NCBI GenBank assembly: GCA_035222895.1
Contig: JAVYIG010000606.1
Span: 248,001-312,000 of the forward strand
DNA length: 64,000 nt
Direction of reading: 5' to 3'
Origin: Strongylocentrotus droebachiensis
Taxonomy: Eukaryota > Echinodermata > Echinoidea > Camarodonta > Strongylocentrotidae
A program made the translations under genes and the position numbers. Within the stretch, counting starts at the first letter, position 1, and every line of letters starts with the position of its first letter. Positions 1 through 15,602 of this stretch are shown here, piece after piece. The notes below the pieces were generated by a model that saw only the letters and a list, made by a program, of their open reading frames with translations, ran no database searches and had not been told where the DNA came from.

Positions 1-1340
<1,340 letters not shown>

Positions 1341-1977
1341 AAAATGGATATGTTTGTAAATAAATGATCGGGTCATCCGTACCATAACTGTGACTTATTT
1401 ACCCAGGATGCCCGGGGTATATACAGCCTCGTCAATATTAATGCTGCTCTTCTTGCGCGGGCCCGGAAATTATTATGACCCCCATCATTTGCAAGTTACC
1501 CAGTTACATCTTGGTGGGGAGTGGCACACATGTGGATTGACATACAAAATGTATTAATATTTGTCGGAGGATATAAATGTCGGGCTAGGATTCGAAACAT
1601 CTAACCTTGGAATGAACATCAGTTTAATGAACTACTATAGATCATACAACTATATACCACAACACCTCCATCATTTTATTCCTATCACATTCATATTGAT
1701 GCGTCAATAAAATGGTATAACCTAAACGGAACAAGCATTCCCATGTCTATGGCTGTTTAGTTCCCTTTTAAGATCAAGACATAATCATGATAAAAGTGGC
1801 TGTTTAGAACTCACATTTACCAGTGAAATATTGTTTTTACAATAATTATTTATTGTGAATAGTTATCATCATGACATTGGAGTCAAGATGGAAATGAAGG
1901 GGGAAAAACGCTTTACGAGAAAGAATATGATATATCCTCTTCCTAATATGCTAATGTTTCTCCTCAACTCCTCCCGT

Positions 1978-2004
1978 CCTCCTCCTCCTCCTCCTCCTCC
2001 TCCT
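1978..2004. repeat. CCT trinucleotide microsatellite
   Basis: A run of about nine CCT units inside the AP-2 intron. No gene is attached to it. Confidence 0.85.
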
Positions 2005-4048
2005 CGGTCTCCTACTCAATAACACATTCCTTCATCACTCTTTATATCTGAATCATGAGTCTGTCATATCGCCCTTTTCACATTAAAGTTACACTTAAAT
2101 AAAACTAGGTGGTTCAATTTCTCAATTCGAAATGAATCTCTTTTAATGACACTTGGATACCTCAACTTTCTGTCCGAAAGTTTGACGAAAAAGAATTAAT
2201 GTTGAAACCCATAAGAAAAATTAAGAGTCACGTGAACATGTCGATGTTGATCTCTGAAGTAGAAAAGACGCTTATTTCTCGGGCTAATAAACCTCTAATC
2301 ATTTTAAAAATCATTCCTCTGGATAACTTTTCGATTCTTAAATCGAACGCCACTGACAAGGCAGAAATTGCACAAAATCCAGCTTTCAAACTGTCCACCT
2401 GCGTTTTAGGAATATTTGATTCTGTTTGCATGTACAGTGTGTAGTTGTTGAAACCTTTAAAATGCAGTAATCCCCTGTAGGGTTTATAGGTAGCTTATTA
2501 TTAAAGGCAAACCCCTTAAAAGATGATCTATATATATTTTTAATCTTCTAAATTTTTAAGAAATCGGCTAATCCCGATGTCGATATTGCGATTTGGATTT
2601 TGTTACTGAATCTTATTCATACATAAATAGAGTATAGGCAAAATTCAGCTTCGAATTACTCTCTTCTTTCTCCTCTTCTTTATTTGTTATCCCAATTTGT
2701 ATTTTATTCTCATTATTCTTTATCTTTTCTAAACATAATGATCATAAGAGGAAAGCGGAACGGCCCCTTACCGTGACTGCCCAGCAGTTACGGAAGAGGG
2801 ATATAGAATAGTATTATGAATTATAGAAAGGGGGAGACAGAAGGAGAGGTGAAAAAGACCAAAAAAAAGTACAATTATTTATAACAAATAAAACTAAACA
2901 AAACAACGTAAAGCAATACATAATAATGTCTTCATTTATGTTCAATATCTTAGATAAATATAATAATAATAATAACGATTAAGTGGTCAACATTATAACA
3001 TTTGCTTTTACATATTAAAAGTTTTTTATTTCAACCCAAGCATTTGCTTCTAAATTCAGTACAACTTAGTTTTACCAATCATGGTATAATTTTACCTTGT
3101 GACTGAAATGGCAGTATTCCTGCATGTTATTCTATCTTTCGAGTGAAGTCGGCCGATTGATAACATTAATAATCGTGTCATATTCCCAGCAAAAGATCTA
3201 AAAAGTATTTCCGCCCGCGGCCTTGATGTAAGACTACACATCAAGGTCAGTATCACAGCTATCGTCACCTTGTATGTCACCGATACCAAGGCACTCCACC
3301 ATTATCGATTGCATCCAAGGTCACGTGCGTCGACGACTACGTCTAATTGGGCGAGACAAATACCTTAGATAGTATCGTTTACTCATTATCGTAGCTGTGA
3401 TCTGTTGTCGTTAGATTGTAATCATTTCGCGGTTGGCTGATTATTTTTGTCTTTGGAGTAAACTGAAGTATCATAATTCAGTCCCGTGACACAAATGGCA
3501 CCCTTCCCTCAAGAAAAAGAAAGAAAAACATTAGAACGGATGTTTCTAATTCTGAACTTCATTTATTTATTGCATTGCCCCCTAGTCATTTCTTTTACCA
3601 GAGACATACCATTAGTAACATTTCTCTGATTTGACTTTCCTTTCGATAAACGAAGTGGGTATCTATCTATACATTTTCTTTAAATATGTAACCCATGCCA
3701 TTATTCACTGGAGCGGAATAATAAGTTTGCTTCAAATCCGGAGTGAAAAAATTAAATAAAGAAATAGGATCATGGTGTCGCTACGACGTTACGTCATCAC
3801 CTCCCTCTGGATGGCACAATGGTAACGCATGGAAAATGGGATAAGCAAAATTGCTAAGTTTTAAAAGAGATGTTTATTATATATTTATATCCTTAAACTG
3901 TAATAGGTCCAGAATGTAAAAACAGAAAGATCCTGTTTTTGATAGAAGTGATTTTATTTTTTCCACCAATTCGTCTTCGAGGCATACGAATGGGATTCAG
4001 TGACAATGAAATAACTCAATGTCAGTCAGAATCCAAAACAACCTCGAT

Positions 4049-4067
4049 CCCCCCCCCCCCCCCCCCC
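4049..4067. repeat. Poly-C run
   Basis: About 19 consecutive C residues in the AP-2 intron. Length is likely to be unreliable in assembly. Confidence 0.9.
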
Positions 4068-6347
4068 ACCATCATGACCAGGTATTTAGTGAGTGAAACG
4101 TTGCCATGCCCAGAGCGACACATTATGATAGCTGGGTCATGACATCACTGCGTAATCATGAATGTAATGCTCAACTAACAGCAATCTGAATACATGGTGA
4201 TAAGACACCGTCGCCATCTTTATTACGTTTCTCGGGGTTCCCCGAACACGCCGTGCGCGTTTATCAGTTAGCTCACCCGCGGTTGAGTCATCGCCTCCTT
4301 GGCCGTGTCCATCCCCGAGCGTTGCCCGAGGCTTGCCTACTCCTCTGCCCACTCGGGGATAGTCTTGAGACGGGGAGATTTCGATAAATTAAGAAGAAAA
4401 TACCACATCGGCCAAAACAACATAGCTTTAGTGCTATTCAAGTAGCTCGAGTAGACTCGTTCGGCCATTTCCGAAAATTGTTGACGGAGATTTGTTGTCT
4501 TCATAAGCGCTCTTTTCCTGTAATGATTGGACTGAAAGGCCATTAACACTCCATTTTAGCTTCCGGTGTTTCGACCTCCAAGAAACATTGCGTCGCTGCT
4601 AATTCCCTAGGCCTTAATGTCCCCAACTTTGTAAAAATATGTGATTATTAACACCAAAACATTATCATGTAAATGATTTAGGATATGAAAATCGCTACAT
4701 TATGCTGTTCTGTTCCTCAACAATAACAAAAATATGTCATGAACTTTATTAGTTTGTATATCTTTGAGCGAAGCAAAATTAATAACGCATGTACAGAGCC
4801 TTATATCGGAATCACAAAAGTAATTACCTTATTAACGGCAGATTATGCCGGAAATTTTTTTTTCATTGTAGTTTTACTTCCGCGATTGATAATTCATTGT
4901 TGAATCATGAATGGTAGCGTCAAAGTAATATTTTAATCTGCATAAACCTCTGACCTCATGGATTGTGTCGGTAGTCAAATTGCCATTTTTATTTGCATTC
5001 GTCATCCGTCATATTTATCAAGAGTACAGGCTTTGACATCATGCATCAATAATGTTGATCGCCCAAATCTTTTCGAAATACCGATTTTTCTTTTTTTAGA
5101 TAAGTTTCATAAGTCAACTTGTTTGGCCTGATTATTAATACTTTCCTGGAGATTGTTTTCCTATTCCCTCAATTCTCTTGTTTCTACCTTAATTGGTTTA
5201 AGAAATTACTTCCTTCCGAGGTCTATTGTAGTTGTTTAGAAACCGATTCATGGATGGTGGGTAGCCTGAAAGTGTCGGCATATAAAGAGGAACTATTCAT
5301 TGCATATTGTAGTGTGTTCTAAACCAATATATCATTCGTATAGCAAATGTAGGATCGCAGGAAGAAAAAAAACTATGCCTCCCCTCTGCAAGAAAAAAAA
5401 GGAAATCGGAAAACTCAGAAAGTTGTTGAAGAGTGTATGGGGAATCGGGCAAATGAGAGAGGATTTGCAAGGAGAGCGGTTTTTCCCCGAGAACCTATCC
5501 GCATGAATACGTGGGTAACCCGAGAACTCGCCGAATTCCCTACCCGAATCTCACCTTTCCATGGCCATCACTCGATCCAGCTAAAGTTTTTCCAGCCTGC
5601 GGCTTCTTGGACGATTTCTGAAGGAGAGGAAGGAAGAGGAGGGGAAAGACAGTGCTGAGAAGAAAAAAAGGAAAATGGGAGTTCAATTCGAAATTTCGAT
5701 AGATATAGAATAGTGTTTGGAAGAAAAAAATTGGAAGAAACAAAGATGGGTTGACACAAAGTGAGGAAGAAAAAAAGTAGGTTGATTATGATAAATTATA
5801 ATGATAAATAATAAAACAACAGCAATCAAACCAGAAAAGTGACGAATTTGTACTCCGTTCTTTGTGCTCTTTTTAATTATCCATAATCAGAAACGATATA
5901 CTCATATTGCAAGCATTCTCGGTTATTACACAACAGTTTCATTTTTGTCATCATGGTCATTATCCTTGTCCAATGTCGATAACAACGATCTAACGATGAG
6001 ATGTGTCGTTAAAAAATGGTTTATGAACATAATATGCATGGTTATTAATATTTGCCTTGGAATCCTTGCTATTTGACAGTGTAAGAGATTTTTATGACAA
6101 AAATAAAATGTTTGCTGAATTCCCACCCCTCCTACACCTATGGGCTCTTCAAAATACGAGATCGCTGTAAATCTAAGGTCAATACAAATTTTCAATCGTT
6201 GCAAATATAAACCCCACCCTTTCTTCACACCAAAAGAAATGAAACAAATACCCCCCCCCCCCCTTTCCCCATTTTCGTTCTTCAACAGTCGTGTATTTGC
6301 CCGTCTCCTTTTACATTGTTTTACAAAATAATATTTTAGTCTACCTC

Positions 6348-6349
<2 letters not shown>

Positions 6350-6388
<39 letters not shown>

Positions 6389-6402
6389 TTCTCTCTCTCT
6401 AG
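6350..6402. repeat. CT microsatellite
   Basis: Mostly pure CT dinucleotides with a few TTC interruptions. It generates the spurious Ser/Leu-rich reading frames in this area. Confidence 0.9.
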
Positions 6403-9400
6403 TTCAATGTCCCGCCCTTTCCCATTATTCTTATTCTCTCGCTTTCCCCCAATCAATCCTATCGTTCATTTCCCTGATTTACTTAGCGTTTCCTCTTCAA
6501 ATTTCCCCCTCTGAACTTGGCTCTCTGCTGTGTGTTTTTTCTTCTTCATGTATAATGTTGTTTCGTGGATGTGCCCGTGATTAACATTACTTCCAGTCGA
6601 AGAAACCCGAATGCTGTCCGTATCGGGTTTACGGTGAGCCTTGCGGCCGCCCTGCCGGATCGTTCCCGCTACAAAAGGGAGTTCTTACAGAGAGAAAGCC
6701 AGGGCCCCATCTTCAGTTTCAATGTTATTGCTCGTGATAGAGGGCAGGTTCTCAGACATCAATGGGGACGGGAGCCGCAAGGGAGCAAGGAGAAAGATGC
6801 AGGGGTAGAGGGGAGGGGAGGGAGGGTAGCGCACAAGGACACTGGGGGTAGGACGGTGATAGGAAAACTTGATATTTGTTTGATGAGGTGAATAAGTTTA
6901 TTAAATTTGGTATATTTGTCTATTACTCAAAAATGCAAAGTTGTCGGTATAATGAATAACATTTCCGTCTGTATTAGGGAATTACGCAAACTATAATTAT
7001 ACATTTTTTTTGTGCATTTTACTTTCCTTAAAAGCCCACAATTGTTATGTGTCTACTAGTTGCCGTATAATTGTTATTCTTAACAAAGTCGTTAGAATAC
7101 GACATGATATGCTTACCGTAGATTAATACAATGTCATTAGCATAAATCATAATGGAAATTTGTTTTTCTTTACAGGTGGAAAAAATGTTCAACAGTTGTT
7201 TGGCAATCATTCAGTTTTATGCAGTTTCGCCTTTGCATTAATTTTCATCACTTCGTTAAATATGGCGGGGAGGTGTATGTTAGGCCTTACATGTTACATT
7301 CTGTATGCAAGGAAGGAGGGCAACTGAAAACATATTTAGAACTTAAGCAGGAAAACATAGGCATGAGAAAAATTGACAACGAAGTTGTTTTTATAAACCT
7401 CCGTATAATGTATTATTTTGTTTTAAATTTGCCATTTGTCGCCATATACATTTTGCTTGCCTCTGTGCCTCTCTCTCTCTCTCAAGCCCTGAGGGTACAT
7501 GCGCAATACGACGCCATAACTATCCTGGTCTCTTCAGTAGCGGCTTAATGCTTATCCTTCACTCCTGTTTCCTTCATCCCTTTCCGTTTCTCCTTCTTCC
7601 TTTTCCTTCCTTCTTTCCCTCAATCTTGCTTCTCATCTTAAGACTTGAGATAACTTGAGCCGAAGCCCCTCGAAGGCATCATGGGCCGCCGATTGCCCAC
7701 CGGGCGCAGGTGCTATGCTTGTAGCAGCTAGGACGGAGCGCGTCATCTCTGCAGCTACTCCTTCGCCGCATATCTAGAACGCAGAGCGCAGCGGGCGTAA
7801 GGTTTATCATGTAGCCGTTTGAATGGCAAGGTAACGAAGACAAGCAACGTACGAGGATCCACATTATCCGAGATTCGTTTTGCCCCTGGCTAAATTCCCC
7901 GTCCCATCCTCTACACGCGGAAGCAATCCCACTGCCTTTTAAAAATCAAAATTTTGGCGTTTTGTTTCACGAATTTCTAGGCCCGCGCTCTCTTGTAAGG
8001 GATTAACGAAGTGTTCTTGGACTGAGGGGAAAAAAGGAAACGAAGAAATGAAGATGCAGTCGGATAAAGAAGGGGAAAACATGATGGATGAGAAAGGGGG
8101 AATCATCTTCGTGTACAAATTATTCCCCAATTCATCCTTCATTTCGCATCTTGAAGCGGCTTACCCAAGCCATTTATGATGAAGTTGGTGGTGTAGGACG
8201 CTTTCTTGTCCGTTGCCCCCAGGCGAACTATTTGTCTTCGGCGTACTAACAAGCCCTGACACCCATTCGCTTGACCTGTTCCTTCGGTGATTAACCTTAA
8301 GGTATTGTCAATCCGCCAAGTGTAAGAAAAGAGACGGCGAGAGAGGGAGAAAGATACGGAGAGAAAGATGAAGAATAGGGGAAATCGTTGTAGAAGTCGT
8401 AATGCTTATCGGTTGAAGAACGAAAAAGGGAAATCTAAGAATAACAAGTGTGCTGATTTTATGATTATCGAAAGTTTTTTCCCCGTCGATTTTTTTTTTC
8501 TCCACCAATCCCCCTAGATGATTTTCATGCTCCATATTCATACAGCCCTCCGGGCCATATTACAACAGACCTGACTTTTCATCTTCTCATCGGCTCTCTC
8601 TTTCTCTCCCTTTCTCTCTCTCTCTTCTCTGAAAGCTTTGTCTTATCGGTTTAAACCTCCACATTTTCCTATTGCAGAATATTCTTGTATTGTCTTACTC
8701 GTTTGAGTAGTCCATGGTATGAATGGAAGAGCGAGATGATGACTCGGATAACATGTGAATTTGAGAAAAACGAGGATGAAAATTAGCCTGCACTATCGAG
8801 GGTTAACGCAGATATAGAAGTCTTCTTAAACATTTTATGATATTTTGTGTGTGTTCTATACACCCACACAGTCTGTTTTTACATACATTGAAAATAAATT
8901 TATTTGTATGGAACTCCAATACAACATTTCATATCATGCAGAAAAATGAGAAATGTATTTTAAATTTCTACTTTACACTTGTATGGGATGGGATAGCTGT
9001 AATAGCACTTTGACCTTTTGCTATCGAAAGTCATAGTTGCATTATGAATGGAGAAGCTTGGTTAATATGGTTGAAATGATAAGTTGGCCACTTAAAATAC
9101 GGATCACAGGTAGATGCGTACACAATTGTAAATCAGCACTTTTAAGAATTTCAGTCGCATGTATAAATATTACTTGACTTTACCAGGAAACATAATTGTT
9201 TGAGTCCCATATAAGTACATGCATAAGCCCTAGTACAATGTTAACAGAAATAAAGTACAGATTTCAATAGACCAAATTTTTTACAACATGCTTTATAATG
9301 CCTTTACAAGTTCTGTCAGACAAAAGCTGGGAATTCATGCAATACGTGTATTAAAGAGAACAACTATTCCGGAATTGGGGTTTCGGGTAAACTTCGCATT

Positions 9401-10844
9401 TTATCTCAGTCTGTGATCTTTGCTGGAGGACATTTTGTTTGAGTTGAGAAGAAGTCTTCTTCAAAACATAATAGGAAATCAATGTGAATTGGTGGTTACT
9501 TATCATAACTTGTGTTCGCGCGTATAGTGTGGTGAATGACTCATAACTGTGAGCATATGCCACTTGTGTTCAGGAAGAAAATTGCTTTAATATTTTCACT
9601 ATACTGCTTGAACTAGCTAATCAAGATAAGAAGGACAAAAATGATTTTAGTACTCTACTTATTTAAAGGTCAAGACTTCAAGCCGCTGCTGCTATATGAG
9701 TGATTAAACTCCGCGAACGGAACAGGTAAAATCGTGTAATTAGGTTTCCAGTGGAGCACTGATTAACATTACAGTAGTTTATTCAAGTCTTCAATGAAAA
9801 TAACTTGAAAGCAAATAAGCAGTGTGTGGTCATTGAACATCATGGCCGTTCAGTCATCTCATCACGATTGTTACGTCATTTCTTGAAGAATCCGCTATTA
9901 ATGTCACGACTTTCCTTGCTCAAGTATTTGATACAGTGACTTCTAAGTACACATATTTTCATTGAAAAGGCAAACTTGTTACATTTTTCCAGACGCAATA
10001 AGCACGTCTTTAATACAGAACCGTCAGAGTCTCCCCGACCGACCGTATTCCTGCAGTTCACTTCGTCATTAACGCCAGAGGGCGGTTTAGTCTCGGAAGG
10101 GGCTTGCTCGATAGGGAGCCAAGGAAAATTGTTGACGTTCCCCAAAGGTTCCGGGTGTGTCCGGGGGCAGAAAACCCCGGCGAACCCTCCCTCTGCAAAC
10201 AGGCTCAGAAACACGGGACAACCGTGATGATGCAGTTTTTTGCCAAATTAGGACAAGAATTCATATTATTTATTACACTTCATCTCAAAATATGGCTTTG
10301 ATTTTTCTGGCGAATTAACATGGGAAATTAAGTTAGTTTGGGGATAGCTCACATTAGATGTAGCATCCGTAGTAATCCGAAGTTGTCGACTTGAATCCAA
10401 GTCATGATCCTCCTAAAAACAACTTCTTTTTAACAGTGCCCTTGTGTTACAGAGACAATCCTAGAGCGATTTGTCTGAACCATCTAATCGTCATCTTCAT
10501 CAACCTAGATCTCTAGATTTATTGAAAATTGTTTTTGGATGAGAAGCGAATGGGCTGACAAATCGGTTAGAGATAAGGCATTACAGATCTCGTAAATGTC
10601 GAAATTAAAGATCAGTACTTGATGATGTAGCTATCATAATGTTGCGCCATTTTCTTTAGAATAACATTACGATAAAGCAAGACTCAAATTATAAACTTAT
10701 CGAAAATATAAATTAGGTATTAAAAATTTCAGTGATCTAGCTACAACAACTTTTCACTAGCTACCATGATTTTTCTTCTTCTAATTCAGCATGTAGCAGA
10801 GGTGAATGCCCTCAAGAAAAATGCTGCCTGACATCGCACTTTTC

Positions 10845-10845
10845 G

Positions 10846-10876
<31 letters not shown>

Positions 10877-10903
10877 CCTCCCTCTCTCTCTCTCTCTTTC
10901 TCC

Positions 10904-10973
<70 letters not shown>

Positions 10974-10974
10974 T
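10845..10974. repeat. Long CT/CCCT microsatellite
   Basis: About 130 bases of CT repeats interrupted by CCCT and TTTC. On the opposite strand it reads as an Arg/Glu-rich frame which is not a gene. Confidence 0.92.
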
Positions 10975-11149
10975 CCTCCCTCCCTTTTATTTTATTATGT
11001 TTGGTTCTCTGTAACATACACACCCTCTTCCTTCCTGCTTCCGACCCCCCCCCCCCCCTTTCATTCTCATTCCATCTCTCCTAAGAATGTAAATCTTTCT
11101 TGTTAAAAACCCAATCCATCATGATTAAAATCTCTTAAATTGACTCTGA

Positions 11150-12260
11150 GCCACTAATCGGCCTCTGAGATAATCGGGAAGGAAACGTGCACTTGCACCC
11201 TGTGTCTAATTCTCTCCATCTAGTCATCATGCCACTGGACGCTACCTATCGTGAATAATATATATTCAGCTCATTATAAGCTCGTATTGTCTCAGGCCGC
11301 CATTAGCAGTGACCAGTGATTGCCACACCGGCCAATGTTCGGCCAGACCTCCTTAATGGCTAATGAATTATTCATGAAGACGTGTGCAAAATATGCTTGA
11401 AATTCGCCGTCAAACTTGTAAAATTGTAAGGAATAGGGATTCTTTAATTAATATGCCCCATTTTAACTGTGTCCATATCCTTATTAATATTTATTGGAAA
11501 TTTCTATCGCGTAATGTATTGTATGATTAACGTCCTCACCGTTATACAAATAAATACAAAAGGAATATATTTTTTTTTCTATATGCCCTGCCATCAATTT
11601 TGTCCGTACGTTTCACATTTTATTTTACAGATTTGTATGACATTTCTGAAACATAGATCATTTTCAAAAGATACAAATGTGTACCTGTAGTATAATGAGA
11701 GATATTTAACCTGACTTCCAAAATTATCAAAAGTGATTTTGAAAGCAATTAAATGTTGTTATCCCGTTAAAAATAGAAAGAAATATAATATGCTCACTAG
11801 CAACATACAAAATGATGGGGATATGTTGTTAATGAATTCACATTCCTCATTAATGAGATGAATCCTTTCACTGTGTGACCATTATTGAAGCATCATTGGA
11901 GGGAGAGAGGAGAGGGGGAGAGAGAAGGGGGAAGCGTCTGGGGGAACAGCGCGATTAGCAGTTCCCCAAGATAGCGAGATATCCCCATGCATAATTCCGG
12001 TCTCGGTCCTTACAATAAGCGACGTAGACGGATCATTTCGCTATCTCCTGCATATTATGATGGAGGATGGACTGAGTTGTCGCGATAAGAACGAGATAGA
12101 TCCTCCCGGAGATACCCCCTTGCTAACGTATGAAATTTACATTGTAATCATGTACGAGCAATGTAAAGGAGATATGTCGAAAGATGGCAAACTTTTCGGG
12201 GACAATGCGTAGCATCATGACCCAATTACATCACGATATCCTACAGAATTATCTTCTCAT
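11150..12260. promoter_or_regulatory. Possible AP-2 intronic enhancer region
   Basis: A stretch of over 1 kb with only one short GA tract, containing clustered AT-rich homeodomain-like words: TTAATGG and TAATGAATTATTCAT near 11353-11376, and CATTCCTCATTAATGAG near 11842-11858 (a TEAD-like CATTCC beside a palindromic TAAT core). Such words are common by chance; conservation has not been tested. Listed as a candidate only. Confidence 0.2.
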
Positions 12261-13634
12261 TTTATGACAAAATTGCATAACTCATTCACATGCTACTTAT
12301 TTAGCACAGGTTGCATGATTTGTTGTCATGGAAACAATGCAAGTGAAATGCGTAGTAGAGTATCCTTAAATGATGGATCTTGAGTGGTCCGTGCGTGACA
12401 TTACAGGGACAGTAAGAATCGTGCACAAAGTAGGCTAATCTTTGAAGTGTGTTCCAGAAATATTTGCGTATGCATGCATTTTACAACGTACAACAATCAT
12501 CCCATTGCAGATTTCTTTCGGAGAACTGTTTTGAAGGATTACTTTGATGCCTAATAGTCATGATGAAATCCCTGCATGAAGTATCACCGGTGATACTTTG
12601 AGAGACTAAAAAGTAGTTAAACACTCTTCTTGCAATTTGTCCCTGCTACGCTTATAGCTTAAGATTTAATATTGTAATCAACAATAAAGCCACCCATTAG
12701 CAAGATGAAATTCCAGCTTTAATTAAAACGAATCCCCGACAATGAGGGCATGCTTTTTATTGCTAGGGGACTGCGAGCAGGTTGTCAAAGACTTCTCTCG
12801 ATGAAAAGGATACAGAATTGTCTAAGCCTGAATTATTTATGATGGGCGATAGAGATGGAGAAGATTTGAAGATCGTGATGCTATCTTTCTTTCTCTGAAA
12901 TGATCATCCTCTCGCTTACCTCAAGTACTTTAAGTCTGCTTAACGTTACCTTCCGTCTTTTTATTATATTTATCTATCCTTCGGTGTAGGCCTGTACGTC
13001 ATGCAGCATGGCCTTTCTTATATGATATAAGCCTACATTTATATACAGATATCAAAATATGATACAGGTGCAGAATATACATTTCAAAAGTTGGGTCATA
13101 GTAATAATGATATTACATGTAGTATAACGGTTATCTATCACTTTGAAATATACAAAAATAATTACTCGTAAAGAGAGAAAAACCATGTTTCCCAGTGAAT
13201 GTCTTTCTAAAACATTACCTTGATTGCTGAGAACTTCTCAAACGTAGTTTATGTTTTCAATAAAAAGAGTGCGTCAAGCAGAATTGGTTTAATGATAAAA
13301 ACAGACCTTTTATCCCACAATTCATATCATGTTGATCATTTATTTTACTTTGCCGATTACATCATTCTAATATTGACAAGTGTTCAGACTAAACACAGAT
13401 GCCGCCCACTTTCTTGTTGACTTCCAACATGTATATGTTGTCGCTCATGACAACCTAACCCAATTCTTGAAGCTCATCTCTAATCTTCACTTATGAGTGA
13501 TCAGACTCGCGAGTCCGCTTTGGTTTCGCTATTATCCAACAATGGAACTATACCCTGTTTTTACAATGGATTCATATATATATGTGATGACTAAACCACC
13601 GTTTCTACCTCTCTTTTCTGTCTCCCCCTTGCAG

Positions 13635-13776
13635 GCGAGGCGATACATTTAGCTCGCGATTTCGGTTACGTGTGCGAGACAGAATTCCCTGCCCGGCAGG
13701 TCTCTGAGTACGTCCTGAGACAACACTCCGACCCTTCGGAGATTCAGACACGAAGACAAATGGTGCTAGCGGCCAA
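13635..13776 (+). CDS. tfap2: AP-2 transcription factor, helix-span-helix exon
   Basis: A 142-bp exon (acceptor GCAG at 13631-13634, donor GTAAGT at 13777). It continues the AP-2 domain: [19 protein letters not shown], then the segment ending [11 protein letters not shown]. These are the diagnostic [15 protein letters not shown] residues of the AP-2 dimerisation region. It enters in phase 1 from the exon at 972-1090 and leaves in phase 2, splitting the final lysine codon, and joins in frame to 14387. Exon size matches the vertebrate TFAP2 counterpart. Confidence 0.96.
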
Positions 13777-14386
13777 GTAAGTTCCAGGGGATGCTCCTCA
13801 AACGTGATACCGCGTGATACCGCATGATACCGCTTTCATACCGGTGTTACGGTATCAATGATCATGCCATAGGATCTATGTTGAAGGGCAACACAGTAAC
13901 AGATTTTTCATTCTGGATCTCTTTGCAGTATTAAAATTTCAAAATAGATTCATGTACTCTTATATTTTGGATGCAGTTTCCAATTAGGTGGCTACAGAAA
14001 GAGTTTCCTTTATATGTGTAGTAGAACACACTTCCAAAGAGATTACATCACTTCAATGACGGTCTTTACATAATTACGAAGGGTCGGTTTCATGTTCCTG
14101 TTTAATAGAAATTTGGCAAGATTTCACTAATATATGCTATCTTCATTCCTTCTTTCTAATAATTTCTGCAGTTATGAAACACTGTAGGGACCTAAGCTAA
14201 AAGTTTTAGCTTGGGAATGTTTCTTTTCAATGGAATATAGCCGTTATAACTACCGGAATATTGTGATGGTTGTTGAGTTGACTCCACGAGTCATACAAAA
14301 CAGACATTTCATACCAGGAGTTATTAGAAGGAAGGGAAAATCAAATTTTCATCAAACTTCTCTATCACTTTTCTGTATTTTCACAG
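13777..14386 (+). other. tfap2: AP-2 intron (610 bp)
   Basis: Short last intron, GT at 13777 to AG at 14385-14386. Just after the donor there is a small tandem of the word TGATACCGC (three copies around 13804-13832). Nothing else recognised. Confidence 0.9.
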
Positions 14387-14723
14387 ACAAATCACAAAAG
14401 AGCTGCAGGACGTGCTATGCCAGGATCGTACTCCTATCGGAAACACGCGACCACAGCCCATCCTTGAGCCGTCCATTCAGCGCTGTCTCACGCACTTTAG
14501 CCTCATCTCACACGGCTTCGGCACGCCGGCCCTGTCAGCCTCCTTTGCCACCCTGCAGAACGTCCTGACCGAGATGCTTAAGTACATTGAGAAGGCGTTT
14601 CCCAACAGTATTCCACCACACCCCACCGCACCCAGCTCCGGTGGCAACGTCGTCAACAAAATGGACGGCAGCCCATCGAAAGGCGACGATAAAAACGACA
14701 ATCGCGGCAAGGACATTGTATGA
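14387..14723 (+). CDS. tfap2: AP-2 transcription factor, C-terminal exon with stop
   Basis: Terminal coding exon (112 codons including the TGA at 14721-14723). It starts [20 protein letters not shown] and continues with [20 protein letters not shown] and [20 protein letters not shown], the end of the helix-span-helix motif, followed by a divergent polar tail rich in Pro, Ser, Gly, Lys and Asp. The conserved block LTHFxLISHGFG is an AP-2 signature. The tail is not conserved with vertebrates, as is usual for AP-2 C termini. The gene is convergent with the EGF gene that ends at 21211. Confidence 0.95.
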
Positions 14724-15596
14724 GGAAGGATTTTCCGTCGAACAAAAAAAGAAATCGCGAAGAGGCCAAATCGCTTCCCAGACGTGGACACATTTTAGAA
14801 ACAATTTGGACACCTATGTCACATGACCTGGAGTGGCGCACAGGCCCTGACGGTGCCGAAGATGTTCAAAGGACTATCTTCTCTTTGCAGCAATGTGCTG
14901 AGTGGTTTTTACAACAGTTTCGGAGGCAGGGTTAAATACATTTTACATTTAACAAAATTAAGAAGGAAAATTAAATGTGTTTATATATAGTGTATGAAAG
15001 ATGTCAGAGAAATTTGTTTGATGGATTTTTGAAAAAGATAGAAGATTGTTGCTGTTGTTTTTCATTTTTGGTTGACTGCCCACCCTCCCTGTACAAAGGT
15101 TATTTGATATGGTATAATGTATATAGATGTCATTCCTATGGTGGTCGTTTAATGGCTTGCCTATGGTAGTAAATACAAAGACAATCGCGGACAAGTGCAA
15201 ATCTGAAGATTTAAGGGGGCGGAAGGAGGTCGCATTTTTTTTTGCCTGTGGTGTTCCGTGTTAGCATGCGTTGCGCTAGCGGGCTTAAGCCCTTCTTCAT
15301 CGTAGCTCCATTCGACCATGTGCTGACTCTTACGTTGTTCATGGACTCTGAGAATGTACGGGTTAATTGGAAAGCTACAGCACACTGCTAGCTGAATTCG
15401 CTTAAACAACTCAATCCTGGAAACGTAAACCAGGATATCGACAATCAAACAAGGTAGTTTAAGTTTTATTTTCATATTGTGCTTATTTCACGTCCAGATA
15501 CCCAACCCACCGAGAGCTTTATGCTCACAAACGTCTACCCAAAGATCAAATAGAAAAAGAAATTTGTTACAAGTGCTTTATTATGATTACTGTAAC

Positions 15597-15602
15597 AATA
15601 AA
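15597..15602 (+). other. tfap2: Candidate AP-2 polyadenylation signal
   Basis: AATAAA about 870 bases after the AP-2 stop codon. Another AATAAA lies at 16225-16230. Which is used cannot be decided from sequence alone. Confidence 0.3.

Noticed and set aside
5926..6456. 176-codon minus-strand open frame
   Set aside because: Passes through a GA/CT tract and a poly-G run; amino-acid composition is low-complexity and no domain is seen.
6565..6891. 108-codon plus-strand frame in the AP-2 intron
   Set aside because: No recognisable domain, no acceptor or donor that fits AP-2 phases, ends in G-rich simple sequence.
15161..15475. 104-codon minus-strand frame downstream of AP-2
   Set aside because: No domain or signal peptide recognised; may be part of a dispersed repeat. 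Not enough to call a gene.
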